Shown here: piece after piece, positions 17,557-26,072 of the stretch
Layout: every line of letters starts with the position of its first letter
Position numbering within the stretch: the stretch's first letter is position 1
NCBI GenBank assembly: GCA_035301345.1
Contig: DATGUM010000032.1
Coordinates: 1-64,000, forward strand
Direction: 5' to 3'
DNA: 64,000 nt
Source of the DNA: CALAMD01 sp035301345
GTDB taxonomy: Bacteria > Bacillota > Bacilli > Bacillales > Amphibacillaceae
The notes under the pieces: generated by a model
Databases searched by the model: none
The model's input: only the letters and a program-made list of their open reading frames with translations
What the model was told of the DNA's origin: nothing
Program-made: the position numbers and the translations under genes

Positions 17557-17583
17557 ATTATATTACCGAACAAATCGTATCAA
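17557..17583 (-). promoter_or_regulatory. Probable promoter of ndk
   Basis: On the minus strand TTGATA (17583-17578) and TATAAT (17562-17557). The spacer is only 15 bases, shorter than ideal, but both boxes are good and the site is about 25 bases before ndk. Confidence 0.4.
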
Positions 17584-17607
17584 AAATAACGACAAATTAC
17601 AATTAAC

Positions 17608-18579
17608 TTAGCGTTTTCTCTTACCAATTGTATGAGCGATTTGTATTAATGTCTTTTTCGCTTGATTATCATCGAGCTGCTCAACAGCTTTAAGTGATTT
17701 TTCTAAAAAGCGTTCACTAATGGCATAAGACTGCTCAATCGCATCTGTTTCTTTTAATTGATCGATTAATTCTACCATTTCTTGATCAGAAATTGGTGAC
17801 GTCTCTGTAAATAAATCAGTTAATCGTTCTTTAAAAGACTCATCTTGCATCGCAAATAATACGGGTAATGTAATGTTTCCTTGTAACAAGTCATTCCCTG
17901 TAGGCTTGCCAAGTTCTTTGACAGACGCAGTAAAGTCTAAAATGTCATCAATGATTTGATACGACATGCCGATATAGTAACCGTATCGATAAAGTAATTG
18001 AGCGTCTTTATTAGAAGCACCAGTCGCTAGAGCACCTAATTGACAACTCGTTGCGATTAATAACGCTGTTTTTCGTTTAATTCTTCTAAAATATTGCCTA
18101 ACACTTTGATTTAAATCATATTTATCTTTAATTTGTTCGATTTCACCGATACAAACTTCAACGAGTGACTTTGATAAAATTTTATGTATATAAGAATTGT
18201 CAATCTCAGTTATATGTTCAAGTGCACGAGCTAAAATATAATCTCCTGTATACATAGCAATTCTATTACCATGTTTCTTTTTAACAGTATGTTTTCCACG
18301 TCGCAATTCCGCCTCATCGACAACATCATCATGTACGAGCGTTGCCATATGGATAAGTTCTAATGTGACTGCGACTGTCTTAACTCGTTCAATATCAAAT
18401 TGGCCGAATTTACCAGAAAGCAATACAAAAATAGGGCGAATTCGCTTTCCCCCTGCTCGTAATAATTGCGTAGAAGCATGTCGCAACACTGGGTGTTCTG
18501 CCTGTATTGATTCATTTAAAGCTTTTTCAATTTTTGTTAAATCTTTTTTTAAGTATCCATACGTTTTAGCTAATTTCAT
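17608..18579 (-). CDS. hepT: Heptaprenyl diphosphate synthase component II
   Basis: Catalytic large subunit of the two-part prenyl transferase that builds the C35 side chain of menaquinone-7. The 323-aa protein has both aspartate-rich motifs: LVHDDVVDEAELRRG (about residue 80) and IDDILDF (about 205), plus GGKRIRP near 43. The ATG at 18579 follows AAAAGGTG. It is last in hepS-menG-hepT, the order known as gerCA-gerCB-gerCC in B. subtilis. It should work with the HepS subunit at 19323. Confidence 0.94.
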   Translation of the reverse strand: MKLAKTYGYLKKDLTKIEKALNESIQAEHPVLRHASTQLLRAGGKRIRPIFVLLSGKFGQFDIERVKTVAVTLELIHMATLVHDDVVDEAELRRGKHTVKKKHGNRIAMYTGDYILARALEHITEIDNSYIHKILSKSLVEVCIGEIEQIKDKYDLNQSVRQYFRRIKRKTALLIATSCQLGALATGASNKDAQLLYRYGYYIGMSYQIIDDILDFTASVKELGKPTGNDLLQGNITLPVLFAMQDESFKERLTDLFTETSPISDQEMVELIDQLKETDAIEQSYAISERFLEKSLKAVEQLDDNQAKKTLIQIAHTIGKRKR

Positions 18580-18614
18580 GCATGTCACCTTTTTTTATCT
18601 TTAAGTACCTGTTT

Positions 18615-19319
18615 TCATTTGACCCCCATATGCATGGCAGCGACTCCACCAGTGTAACTCTTAACATATACGTCTTGAAAACCAACGTCTAAAAATAAGT
18701 TTTTTAATTGTTCTTTATTAGGAAAATCTTTTGCTGATTCATGTAGCCAAGCATATTCATCATAACTTTTAGCAAATAATCGACCAAACAACGGCATAAT
18801 ATGCTTGAAGTAAAGATAATACATCTGTTTATAACCAATCAGTGTTGGCTGGGATGTTTCTAGACAGACTACTTTACCCCCAGGTTTAACGACACGCCAC
18901 ATCTCTTTTAATACGTGAGAAAAATCAGGTACGTTACGTAATCCAAAGCCAATTGTTACGTAATCAAATGTATTGTCTTCATATGGTAAATTCATCGCAT
19001 CTCCGTGAACAAAATCCATTTGATTTAATTGTTGCTCAGCTTTTTTTTCATTAGCTACAGAAAGCATATTTTTACTAAAGTCCAAACCGATAACAGATCC
19101 CGATGTTCCGACAGCTTTCGCTAACGATACTGTCCAATCACCCGTTCCACAGCAAACATCAAGGGCGTGTGAGCCGTTACTAACATTCATATGCTTCATA
19201 ACATCTTTACGCCATAAAACGTGCTGTTGAAATGATATAATTGAATTCATCGAATCGTAGTTACTATATATTTTTTCAAACACATGATGAACACGTTCTG
19301 ATTTAGATTGTTCCGTCAT
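18615..19319 (-). CDS. menG: Demethylmenaquinone methyltransferase
   Basis: Final step of menaquinone synthesis, SAM-dependent. The 234-aa protein of the UbiE/MenG family has SAM-binding DVCCGTGDWT (about residues 50-59), GLDFSKNML, VTIGFGLRNVPD and the C-terminal GGVAAMHMGVK ending. The ATG at 19319 lies three bases after the hepS stop. Placement between the two heptaprenyl synthase subunits gives an operon that makes and attaches parts of the same quinone used by QcrABC. Confidence 0.95.
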   Translation of the reverse strand: MTEQSKSERVHHVFEKIYSNYDSMNSIISFQQHVLWRKDVMKHMNVSNGSHALDVCCGTGDWTVSLAKAVGTSGSVIGLDFSKNMLSVANEKKAEQQLNQMDFVHGDAMNLPYEDNTFDYVTIGFGLRNVPDFSHVLKEMWRVVKPGGKVVCLETSQPTLIGYKQMYYLYFKHIMPLFGRLFAKSYDEYAWLHESAKDFPNKEQLKNLFLDVGFQDVYVKSYTGGVAAMHMGVK

Positions 19320-19322
19320 CTA

Positions 19323-20102
19323 CTAACCTTCTTCCGCTACTGATGTATGATTATACATTAATTTATTTATCGTCGCCTGAATCGATGATTTCGTCTCGTT
19401 ACTCGTCATTTTTAATAGTTCGTCTTCTATCATGTACTCCTTTTGATGAATAGCTTCATCAATAAAGTTAATGGCTGACGTTATCGTACAATTGTTTTTA
19501 ACGACCCAGTCGTAAACGATCGAATATTCTTGATCGTTAAGCAACAAATCTTTCTCTCTTATCAATCGATCATATGTTAAAATATTTTTAATTAACTGTT
19601 CACTCACGTCACTTTGTACGTGCTTTGCTACTTTAGTGAAGAGAGTAGTGTCCACACGTTCAATCGTTGCTATCAAATGATCTATTGAGTCATCTTCTAA
19701 TAAATGTAAAGCTACTTTCTGTTCATTAATTTCTTTTATACTAGAAGCAAGGATTTGAGTCATTTGATGAGCACCGATGTGTGACAGTATATAATAATAG
19801 AGACCACTGTAATAATCACCAGCTAAAACAGTTAGCTGTTTCTTTGTTAGTGCATCTTCCTCAGCTATATCTTCATCACTAATAAGGTCGTGCGTATTTA
19901 GTGCAATATCTATTAACATAATAGCGACCATTTGTTCATCTTTTTTACTCAGCAACACGTTGCTATGGTCCATGATTAAAGTAAGCACGTGCAATTTATA
20001 ATGGTCAATCGTTCGTTTTTCAATATATTTATTTAAAAATGGATAGTCTAAATTTTCATTAATTAACTTCTCTAACGTTTCTGTAGAAGTGCGCAAACTC
20101 AT
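19323..20102 (-). CDS. hepS: Heptaprenyl diphosphate synthase component I
   Basis: Small, non-catalytic subunit of heptaprenyl diphosphate synthase. The 259-aa all-helical protein matches HepS in its central LTVLAGDYYSGLYYYILS motif (about residues 92-109) and length. Divergence is high, as is normal for this subunit. The start is uncertain by two codons: ATG at 20102 fits AAAGGA upstream best, but the nearby GTG and TTG are possible. First gene of hepS-menG-hepT, with an extended -10 promoter about 120 bases upstream. Confidence 0.88.
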   Translation of the reverse strand: MSLRTSTETLEKLINENLDYPFLNKYIEKRTIDHYKLHVLTLIMDHSNVLLSKKDEQMVAIMLIDIALNTHDLISDEDIAEEDALTKKQLTVLAGDYYSGLYYYILSHIGAHQMTQILASSIKEINEQKVALHLLEDDSIDHLIATIERVDTTLFTKVAKHVQSDVSEQLIKNILTYDRLIREKDLLLNDQEYSIVYDWVVKNNCTITSAINFIDEAIHQKEYMIEDELLKMTSNETKSSIQATINKLMYNHTSVAEEG

Positions 20103-20229
20103 CACCTTTTTCCTTTCACCCTATCTTGCTAGAAAAGGATTTAAAACAGCGCTTATCATACAGATAGACGACACGCTTTCTGTCATAAAAAATAAACGCA
20201 TATATCAAGTTTTTCATTAAGACAATGCA

Positions 20230-20238
20230 ATTATAACA
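20230..20238 (-). promoter_or_regulatory. Extended -10 promoter of hepS-menG-hepT
   Basis: On the minus strand TGTTATAAT (20238-20230) matches the extended -10 consensus TGNTATAAT exactly. A poor -35 (around TATGTC) lies 18 bases upstream. It is in the 204-base gap between mtrB and hepS, which otherwise holds no gene. Confidence 0.5.
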
Positions 20239-20306
20239 TAAAAAAAGTAGTTCGACATATATAAACGATTGGTTTTAAACACTTCTAACATTCATTAAGC
20301 AAGAAC

Positions 20307-20519
20307 TTATTCTTCGTTTGTCATTTCACCGTGACTCGTTTGAATGCTCGCTTTACCTCTAATTTTAACGGCAGATGTATGTTCAGTAAACTGGGCAATC
20401 ATCATCTCATTTTTATCAAGTTTTTCTGAGTGATGAAAACGCGTATCTGTTCCACGAGTTAATCCAATAACGTTCACGCCATCTTCTAACGCTTTGATAA
20501 CAATGTAATCTGATTTCAT
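20307..20519 (-). CDS. mtrB: TRAP, tryptophan RNA-binding attenuation protein
   Basis: A 70-aa protein that in Bacillus forms an 11-mer ring, binds tryptophan and then binds GAG/UAG repeats in trp leaders to stop expression. It is unmistakable: VIKALEDGVNVIGLTRGTDTRFHHSEKLD (about residues 7-35) and the RNA-binding Lys/Arg of SAVKIRGKA. The ATG at 20519 follows AAGGAGGAG; a TTG two codons upstream is possible. Odd points: mtrA (folE), normally directly upstream, is missing, and no trp operon is in its usual place between aroH and hisC. Confidence 0.95.
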   Translation of the reverse strand: MKSDYIVIKALEDGVNVIGLTRGTDTRFHHSEKLDKNEMMIAQFTEHTSAVKIRGKASIQTSHGEMTNEE

Positions 20520-20570
20520 CGACAAAACTCCTCCTTAATAAATACTCTCTTATTCATAGTATATAATTTA

Positions 20571-20599
20571 TGTATAAAATGCTATTGTTATTTGCTCAA
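20571..20599 (-). promoter_or_regulatory. Probable sigma-A promoter of mtrB
   Basis: On the minus strand TTGAGC (20599-20594), a 17-base spacer and TATACA (20576-20571). It lies between the hbs terminator and mtrB, consistent with mtrB being transcribed alone. Confidence 0.5.
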
Positions 20600-20624
20600 A
20601 CGACTGAATGAATAGTAGTCATAA

Positions 20625-20655
20625 AAAAAGGATGCGTTTATTCACGCATCCTCTT
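20625..20655 (-). terminator. Rho-independent terminator of hbs
   Basis: On the minus strand GGATGCGT and ACGCATCC form a perfect stem around GAATAA, followed by seven T. It sits about 15 bases after the hbs stop. Confidence 0.9.
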
Positions 20656-20669
20656 TAGCCTTATGTAGA

Positions 20670-20945
20670 TTACTTTTTAACAGCATCTTTTAAGGCTTTA
20701 CCTGCTCTAAATGCTGGAACTTTGCTCGCTGGAATTTGAATCTCTTCACCTGTTTGTGGATTACGTCCTTTACGAGCTGCACGATCACGTACTTCGAAGT
20801 TTCCAAATCCAATAATTTGTACTTTTTCTCCGTCGCTTAGTGAGTCCATAATAGTTTCAAATACTGCATCAACTGCTTTTCCAGCGTCTTTCTTAGAAAG
20901 TTCGCTTGATTCAGCAACAGCATTTACTAATTCTGTCTTGTTCAT
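20670..20945 (-). CDS. hbs: HU nucleoid protein
   Basis: Abundant histone-like DNA-bending protein of 91 aa. The HU signature GFGNFEVRDRAARKGRNPQTG (about residues 46-66) and the N-terminal MNKTELVNAVAE are clear; the beta-arm proline (NPQTGEEIQIPAS) is present. The ATG at 20945 follows GGAAGGAGGG; a 20-codon upstream extension has no support. It has its own strong promoter and terminator. spoIVA, normally its upstream neighbour in spore-formers, is absent. Confidence 0.97.
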   Translation of the reverse strand: MNKTELVNAVAESSELSKKDAGKAVDAVFETIMDSLSDGEKVQIIGFGNFEVRDRAARKGRNPQTGEEIQIPASKVPAFRAGKALKDAVKK

Positions 20946-21022
20946 AATATATAACCCTCCTTCCACTGCATGTTCATTAATTTTAGAACAAAAAAGTTTG
21001 TTCATGTCTTTGCTCTCTTTTA

Positions 21023-21051
21023 ACTATAACATCATCAAAAGTTGATGACAA
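21023..21051 (-). promoter_or_regulatory. Strong sigma-A promoter of hbs
   Basis: On the minus strand TTGTCA (21051-21046), a 17-base spacer and TATAGT (21028-21023). An imperfect dyad (ATCAACTTTTGATGAT) lies in the spacer. The leader is about 75 bases. Confidence 0.7.
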
Positions 21052-21201
21052 AGCTAATATTAAACGACTTTTCAATAAAACTCAACAGTATTTGATGTTT
21101 TTTTCAACTTTATTTACAAAGACCTATTGTAAACCCCTGATAAATAAAGCTTTGTTCTTATGAAAGCGGATAAATAAGCATGAAATCACACAAAATTAAC
21201 G

Positions 21202-21933
21202 TTATTCTTTTAGTAAAAAGTCGGGCTCTTCATTTTCATTAATCGTATACGGAAGCGAATAAACAGGTACAAATGGATGATTGTCTGCTAATAGATAGCG
21301 AATATCATCACCTTGCTCATATGAATGATCAAGATCTTCTAATTCTCTCGCTAAATCGATCCGATAATCGATATAAATATTTCCTTCGCTATCTATAATT
21401 ACGGGTAAATTTTCATTCGTATATGGGCTTGTTACTGTCGGATGATTATCCATTTTTAACTTTTCATAATCAATTGTAAACAGATCGTCGGCTATCTTCT
21501 CACCAAACGGTGGATATAGATTTTTCGAGCGATACGTATCTATTTGAATGTATAGCTGTCTTAATTCATCGACTGATTTTAAATCAATAAGCTTCACTTG
21601 TGGATCTTCTTCAGCATGAATAATGACGTATTGATATGACCCGCCATTTTCAAATGCATTTCCTGGTACTTCAGCGAGCACTTGCATTTCTTTTAATAAA
21701 TCAAAATCAACGACATACTTTTCGAAAATAGGCGTATCTGCATCTTTCGTTTTTATCGGCAAAAGGCCGTCCATCTGCTCTTGATATGTCTCTATACTCG
21801 TTTGTACTGTTTCCAATTGCATATCATTAGGTACTTGATTTTTAGCAAGTTCATTTGAAGGGAACATACATCCGCTTAAGATAAAGCTGACAACGAGCAA
21901 AAGAGCTATTAACTTTATATATGACTGTTTCAT
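21202..21933 (-). CDS. yphF: YphF-like lipoprotein of unknown function
   Basis: A 243-aa secreted lipoprotein. It has a signal peptide with the lipobox LSGC (Cys near residue 22) and an acidic mature domain rich in Tyr and Asp. It sits exactly where B. subtilis has yphF, between spoIVA/hbs and yphE, and looks like that family. No catalytic motif is visible. The ATG at 21933 follows AGAGAGGCG. After lipid modification it should be anchored on the outer face of the membrane. Confidence 0.8.
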   Translation of the reverse strand: MKQSYIKLIALLLVVSFILSGCMFPSNELAKNQVPNDMQLETVQTSIETYQEQMDGLLPIKTKDADTPIFEKYVVDFDLLKEMQVLAEVPGNAFENGGSYQYVIIHAEEDPQVKLIDLKSVDELRQLYIQIDTYRSKNLYPPFGEKIADDLFTIDYEKLKMDNHPTVTSPYTNENLPVIIDSEGNIYIDYRIDLARELEDLDHSYEQGDDIRYLLADNHPFVPVYSLPYTINENEEPDFLLKE

Positions 21934-21956
21934 TTAATCGCCTCTCTGTAAAAAAA

Positions 21957-22154
21957 CTAATTCGTTGGACCACTAAATACAATATATAAGATTATTAAAC
22001 CACCTGCAATTAAAAATATATATGCAAGAAATGACGTAATACCTGCGAAAAACCCTTTCAATTTATATCGTGCTAAAAATATAAGACCGACAGATAAAAA
22101 CAAAAAGATAATTCCTGCAAATGATATATACATTTTTAACATTGATAAAGACAT
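21957..22154 (-). CDS. yphE: YphE-like small membrane protein (DUF2768)
   Basis: A 65-aa protein with two hydrophobic segments (about residues 9-27 and 38-59) joined by a short basic loop (ARYKLKG). It matches the DUF2768/YphE family in size and place between gpsA and yphF. The ATG at 22154 follows AGAGGTG. Function is unknown. It is 23 bases upstream of yphF, so the two are probably co-transcribed. Confidence 0.75.
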   Translation of the reverse strand: MSLSMLKMYISFAGIIFLFLSVGLIFLARYKLKGFFAGITSFLAYIFLIAGGLIILYIVFSGPTN

Positions 22155-22195
22155 CAATATCACCTCTTAATGACACGATACGACATAACATGACT

Positions 22196-22225
22196 TAAAA
22201 GGAGATGAACACGACATCATCTCCC
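22196..22225 (-). terminator. Terminator of der-gpsA
   Basis: On the minus strand GGAGATGA and TCATCTCC form an 8-bp stem around TGTCGTGT, followed by TTTTAAG. It lies about 45 bases after the gpsA stop. Confidence 0.7.
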
Positions 22226-22268
22226 ATCAAGATTTGTTATACGTTATCAATTATTTACTGTTTATAAA

Positions 22269-23300
22269 TTAATCCATTTCTTTTATAAGTGATGCATAAT
22301 CATCTAACTCATCTCGTTTTGTTCGACTCATTAGATTAACAACTACTTCTTTTGGATCCTTGTTTTCAAAAAGTATTTCATATAAACCATTTGTAATCGG
22401 CATATCTACATTTTGTTTTTGTGCAAATTGATACGCCGCTTTCGTCGTTCTTACACCTTCAACAATCATTCCCATTTGATCTAACACGTCTTCAAGTGAT
22501 TTTCCTTGCCCGAGTAAATTACCGGCGCGCCAGTTCCTGCTATGAACACTCGTACACGTGACGACGAGGTCACCAACACCTGGTAACCCTAAAAACGTTA
22601 ATGGATTAGCTCCTAACGATGTCCCTAGTCTTGCTATTTCAGCTAAACCTCGAGTGATTAGCGCTGCTTTAGCGTTATCTCCGAAGCCTAACCCATCTGA
22701 AATACCTGCACCTAAGGCGATAATATTTTTCAGTGCACCACCGAGTTCTATCCCGATTAAATCCGTGCTCGTATATACACGGAAAGATTTATTAATAAAT
22801 AAATCTTGCGCAAACTTGGCATTCTCTCTATTTTGTGAAGATACAGTTACTGTTGTTGGCTGACGTGTTGCAACTTCTTCTGCATGACTCGGACCTGATA
22901 AAACAGTTATATCATCACACGAATAGTTAGTCATTTCATCACTAATAACTTCTGAAACACGTTTTAACGTACCTGGTTCAATTCCTTTTGATGCATGAAT
23001 AATCATCGCTCGCTCCGGTAAAACAGATGTTAGTTGCTGACAAACGTCGCGAATCGCTTTTGTCGGTACAACGATGACAACTGCATCAACATCCTTAACC
23101 GCTTCACTCATCTGATTATAGGCAACAATTTCTTCAGGGATCATAATTTCTAAGTAGTGTTCATTTTTATGCGTCTGATTAATATCATCTGCTTGTTCTT
23201 TTCGATGCGTCCACAAACGTACGTCATGATTATTGTCAGCAAGGACAATGGCTAAAGCTGTTCCCCAACTCCCTGCGCCTAGTACAGCTACTTTTTTCAT
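22269..23300 (-). CDS. gpsA: NAD(P)-dependent glycerol-3-phosphate dehydrogenase
   Basis: Makes sn-glycerol-3-phosphate for phospholipids. The 343-aa protein has the N-terminal dinucleotide loop LGAGSWGTALA (residues 7-17), SKGIEPG, LSGPSHAEEVA, and the catalytic Lys in ELGGALKNIIALGAG (about 190). Length fits. The ATG at 23300 follows AGAGGAGTG. It lies 15 bases after der, as in B. subtilis. Confidence 0.96.
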   Translation of the reverse strand: MKKVAVLGAGSWGTALAIVLADNNHDVRLWTHRKEQADDINQTHKNEHYLEIMIPEEIVAYNQMSEAVKDVDAVVIVVPTKAIRDVCQQLTSVLPERAMIIHASKGIEPGTLKRVSEVISDEMTNYSCDDITVLSGPSHAEEVATRQPTTVTVSSQNRENAKFAQDLFINKSFRVYTSTDLIGIELGGALKNIIALGAGISDGLGFGDNAKAALITRGLAEIARLGTSLGANPLTFLGLPGVGDLVVTCTSVHSRNWRAGNLLGQGKSLEDVLDQMGMIVEGVRTTKAAYQFAQKQNVDMPITNGLYEILFENKDPKEVVVNLMSRTKRDELDDYASLIKEMD

Positions 23301-23315
23301 ACTTAAACACTCCTC

Positions 23316-24626
23316 TTACTGTCTATTCCGAGCAAATATTTTTATCGGTGTTCCCGTAAATCCAAACGCTTCTCGTATTTTATTTTCTAAAAATCGCTTA
23401 TACGTAAAGTGCATAAGTTCGGCATTATTTACAAAAACAGCAAAGCTCGGAGGTTTTACCGAAACTTGTGTTGCGTATAATACTTTTAAACGCTTTCCTT
23501 TCACAGTCGGTGTAGGATTTATTGCTATTGCGTCCATAATAACATCATTCAAAACACTCGTTGGAATTCTTTTTACGTGATTCTCACTCGCAAGCTTTAC
23601 TGCGGGTAAGAGCGTGTGTAAACGGCGTTTTGTTTTTGCAGATAAAAATACGATTGGTGCGTAATCAAGAAATTGAAATTGACTACGGATTTTTTCTTCA
23701 AAATCACTCATTGAGTGCTCATCACGATCGATTGTATCCCATTTATTGACGACAATTATAATCGCTCGCCCAGCATCATGAGCATATCCTGCAATGTTTT
23801 TATCTTGTTCTCTTATACCTGTATCTGCATCGATAAGCACTAATACGACGTCAGAATTTTCAATCGCTTTTAGAGCTCGCATCACACTATAACGTTCCGT
23901 CGATTCATACACTTTTCCGCGTTTACGCATACCTGCTGTATCAGTAATAACGTACTTTTGTTCGTCTTGGACAAAGTATGTATCTATCGCGTCTCGTGTC
24001 GTTCCAGCAACATCACTTACAATCACACGTTCTTCGTTTAAGAGTGCATTCACTAATGAAGACTTTCCGACGTTTGGACGACCAATTAAACTAAAGCGAA
24101 TCGTGTCGTCTGCTTCGTCAATAGGCTCTTGCACAGGAAAATTAGCAACGACTTCATCAAGTAAATCGCCCAGTCCTCGTCCGTGTGCGCCAGAAATTGC
24201 GTATGGATCTCCTAAACCTAACGTATAAAATTCGTATATATTTGCTTCTAACTCTAAATTATCCATTTTATTTACTGCCAAAATAACTGGTTTACTTGAT
24301 TTATAAAGTAATTTAGCTACTGATTCATCAGCTGCTGTTACACCTTCTCGTCCATTCGTTAAAAAGATAATGACGTCAGCTTCTTCAATAGCTAATTCTG
24401 ACTGATACCTCATTTGTTGAATAAGCGGCTCATTACCGACTTCTATTCCACCAGTATCTATTAAATCAAACGTATGTGTTAACCACTCGACTTCTGCATA
24501 TATGCGGTCACGAGTAACACCTGGTACATCATCAACAATTGAAATTCTTTCACCGACTAAACGGTTAAATATTGTCGACTTACCTATATTCGGTCGACCG
24601 ACAATGGCAACTATTGGTTTCCTCAT
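23316..24626 (-). CDS. der: Ribosome assembly GTPase Der (EngA)
   Basis: Essential GTPase for 50S ribosomal subunit maturation. The 436-aa protein has two tandem G domains: GRPNIGKST near residue 10 with DTGG, NKMD; and GRPNVGKSS near 182 with DTAGM and NKWD. A KH-like C-terminal domain follows. Length is exactly typical (436). The ATG at 24626 follows AAAGGATG. It is co-transcribed with gpsA. Confidence 0.97.
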   Translation of the reverse strand: MRKPIVAIVGRPNIGKSTIFNRLVGERISIVDDVPGVTRDRIYAEVEWLTHTFDLIDTGGIEVGNEPLIQQMRYQSELAIEEADVIIFLTNGREGVTAADESVAKLLYKSSKPVILAVNKMDNLELEANIYEFYTLGLGDPYAISGAHGRGLGDLLDEVVANFPVQEPIDEADDTIRFSLIGRPNVGKSSLVNALLNEERVIVSDVAGTTRDAIDTYFVQDEQKYVITDTAGMRKRGKVYESTERYSVMRALKAIENSDVVLVLIDADTGIREQDKNIAGYAHDAGRAIIIVVNKWDTIDRDEHSMSDFEEKIRSQFQFLDYAPIVFLSAKTKRRLHTLLPAVKLASENHVKRIPTSVLNDVIMDAIAINPTPTVKGKRLKVLYATQVSVKPPSFAVFVNNAELMHFTYKRFLENKIREAFGFTGTPIKIFARNRQ

Positions 24627-24692
24627 GAAAGGAACATCCTTTCTATACAGTCTTTAAAAATATTTTCTCCGAACTACAATGTAGCTTCACTT

Positions 24693-24721
24693 ATATTAGC
24701 AAAACTAAGGCAATTAAACAA
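24693..24721 (-). promoter_or_regulatory. Possible promoter of der-gpsA
   Basis: On the minus strand TTGTTT (24721-24716), a 17-base spacer and TAATAT (24698-24693). The boxes are imperfect, but the spacing and position fit. Confidence 0.4.
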
Positions 24722-24747
24722 CATAACACATACTTATATTGGCACTC

Positions 24748-24787
24748 ATGAAAAAAGTGGATTCCTTTGATTAGAAATCCACTTGAA
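24748..24787 (-). terminator. Rho-independent terminator of the S1-domain gene
   Basis: On the minus strand AAGTGGATT and AATCCACTT form a 9-bp stem with a loop of about 12 bases, followed by TTTTTT. It starts about 15 bases after the stop of the S1-domain gene. Confidence 0.85.
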
Positions 24788-24800
24788 ATGCACTAAATCA

Positions 24801-25934
24801 TTATTCATCTTTATACTTGTTTAATTTATCTCCAATTAAATCACCGAGTTGGAAGCTTGATTGATCAGACTCTTTTTCATATTGCTTAATGTCTGCTGCA
24901 ACTTCATCAGCTTCTACTTCTTTTATACTTAAAGAGATGCGTTTATCTTGTTCGTCTACACTTAAAACCTTCACTTTAACTGTTTGATTCTCTTCAAGCA
25001 CTTCATCTGGTGTGCCGATGTGACGGTTAGCTATTTGTGAAATATGAACGAGACCTTCAACGCCTGGAAATACTTCAACAAACGCGCCAAAGTTTACTAG
25101 ACGCTTAACCGTTCCTTCAACGATATCACCTGATTTAATTTTCGATTCAATGTCTGTCCATGGGCCAGGGAGAACCTTTTTCCTTGATAGTGAGATACGC
25201 TCTGTCTCTTTATCGACAGATAACACTTCGACTTTAATCGTATCACCTTCTGAAACGACATCAGAAGCATTTTCAACGTGTTCATGAGCTAATTCAGAAA
25301 TGTGGACGAGTCCATCAACACCACCAACATCAACGAACGCTCCGAAACTTGTTAAGCGCTGAACCGTACCTTCAATGACGTCGCCTTTGCTTAACTCGCT
25401 TAAACGATTGAACTTTGTTAACCTTTCTTCTTGTTCAGTCACAGCACGATGTGACAAGATAATACGATTTTGTTCTCTATCAAAGTCGACAATTTTCACT
25501 GTTAACTGCTCATTTAAATAGCTAGAAAAGTCATCAACATAATACGTTTCAACGAGTGATGCGGGAATAAATCCTCTGACACCTATATCAACGACGAGTC
25601 CACCTTTAACAATTTCTTTTACTTCTGTTTCAAACGTTTCTTCATTATTAAATTTCTCTTCTAAATCATCCCATGCTTTTTCAGCATCAACTGCTTTTTT
25701 CGATAAAATGATTTCATCGTCATCAATTTTCTTTACTTGTAGTTGTAATTCGTCACCTTCTGAAACGACTTCACTCATCGTTTCGACATGCACGTTAGAA
25801 ATCTCGCTAATTGGTACAATTCCTTCTGTTTTCTGGTTAATATCAACGAGGATTTGTTTATCTTCAACTTTTACAACTTTCCCTTTGACATTGTCCCCAA
25901 CATTTACGTTTGGCATTTCATTCATATCCTGCAT
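24801..25934 (-). CDS. ypfD: S1-domain RNA-binding protein (YpfD / RpsA-like)
   Basis: A 377-aa protein with four S1 RNA-binding domains at about residues 12-80, 95-165, 183-252 and 268-338. Domains 3 and 4 are the most alike (GDVIEGTVQRL and GDIVEGTVKRL followed by FGAFVDV/FGAFVEV). It lacks the six-domain layout of Gram-negative ribosomal protein S1 and fits Bacillus YpfD (about 382 aa). The ATG at 25934 follows GTAGGAGGG. It lies after cmk, as in B. subtilis. A role in translation or RNA binding is inferred from the domains. Confidence 0.9.
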   Translation of the reverse strand: MQDMNEMPNVNVGDNVKGKVVKVEDKQILVDINQKTEGIVPISEISNVHVETMSEVVSEGDELQLQVKKIDDDEIILSKKAVDAEKAWDDLEEKFNNEETFETEVKEIVKGGLVVDIGVRGFIPASLVETYYVDDFSSYLNEQLTVKIVDFDREQNRIILSHRAVTEQEERLTKFNRLSELSKGDVIEGTVQRLTSFGAFVDVGGVDGLVHISELAHEHVENASDVVSEGDTIKVEVLSVDKETERISLSRKKVLPGPWTDIESKIKSGDIVEGTVKRLVNFGAFVEVFPGVEGLVHISQIANRHIGTPDEVLEENQTVKVKVLSVDEQDKRISLSIKEVEADEVAADIKQYEKESDQSSFQLGDLIGDKLNKYKDE

Positions 25935-26001
25935 AATTACCCTCCTACAACATAAAAGCAAATTATTATTATACTGTTTAACAATTTGTAAACGTTTATT
26001 T

Positions 26002-26031
26002 ATTATAAGTTCTCTACTTAACTTCTAACAA
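26002..26031 (-). promoter_or_regulatory. Possible promoter of the S1-domain gene
   Basis: On the minus strand TTGTTA (26031-26026), an 18-base spacer and TATAAT (26007-26002). A second TATAAT nearer the gene lacks a good -35. Confidence 0.45.
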
Positions 26032-26072
26032 TCAGTAATGTTTGTCAAGTAATATTCACTATGAAAGAATGA

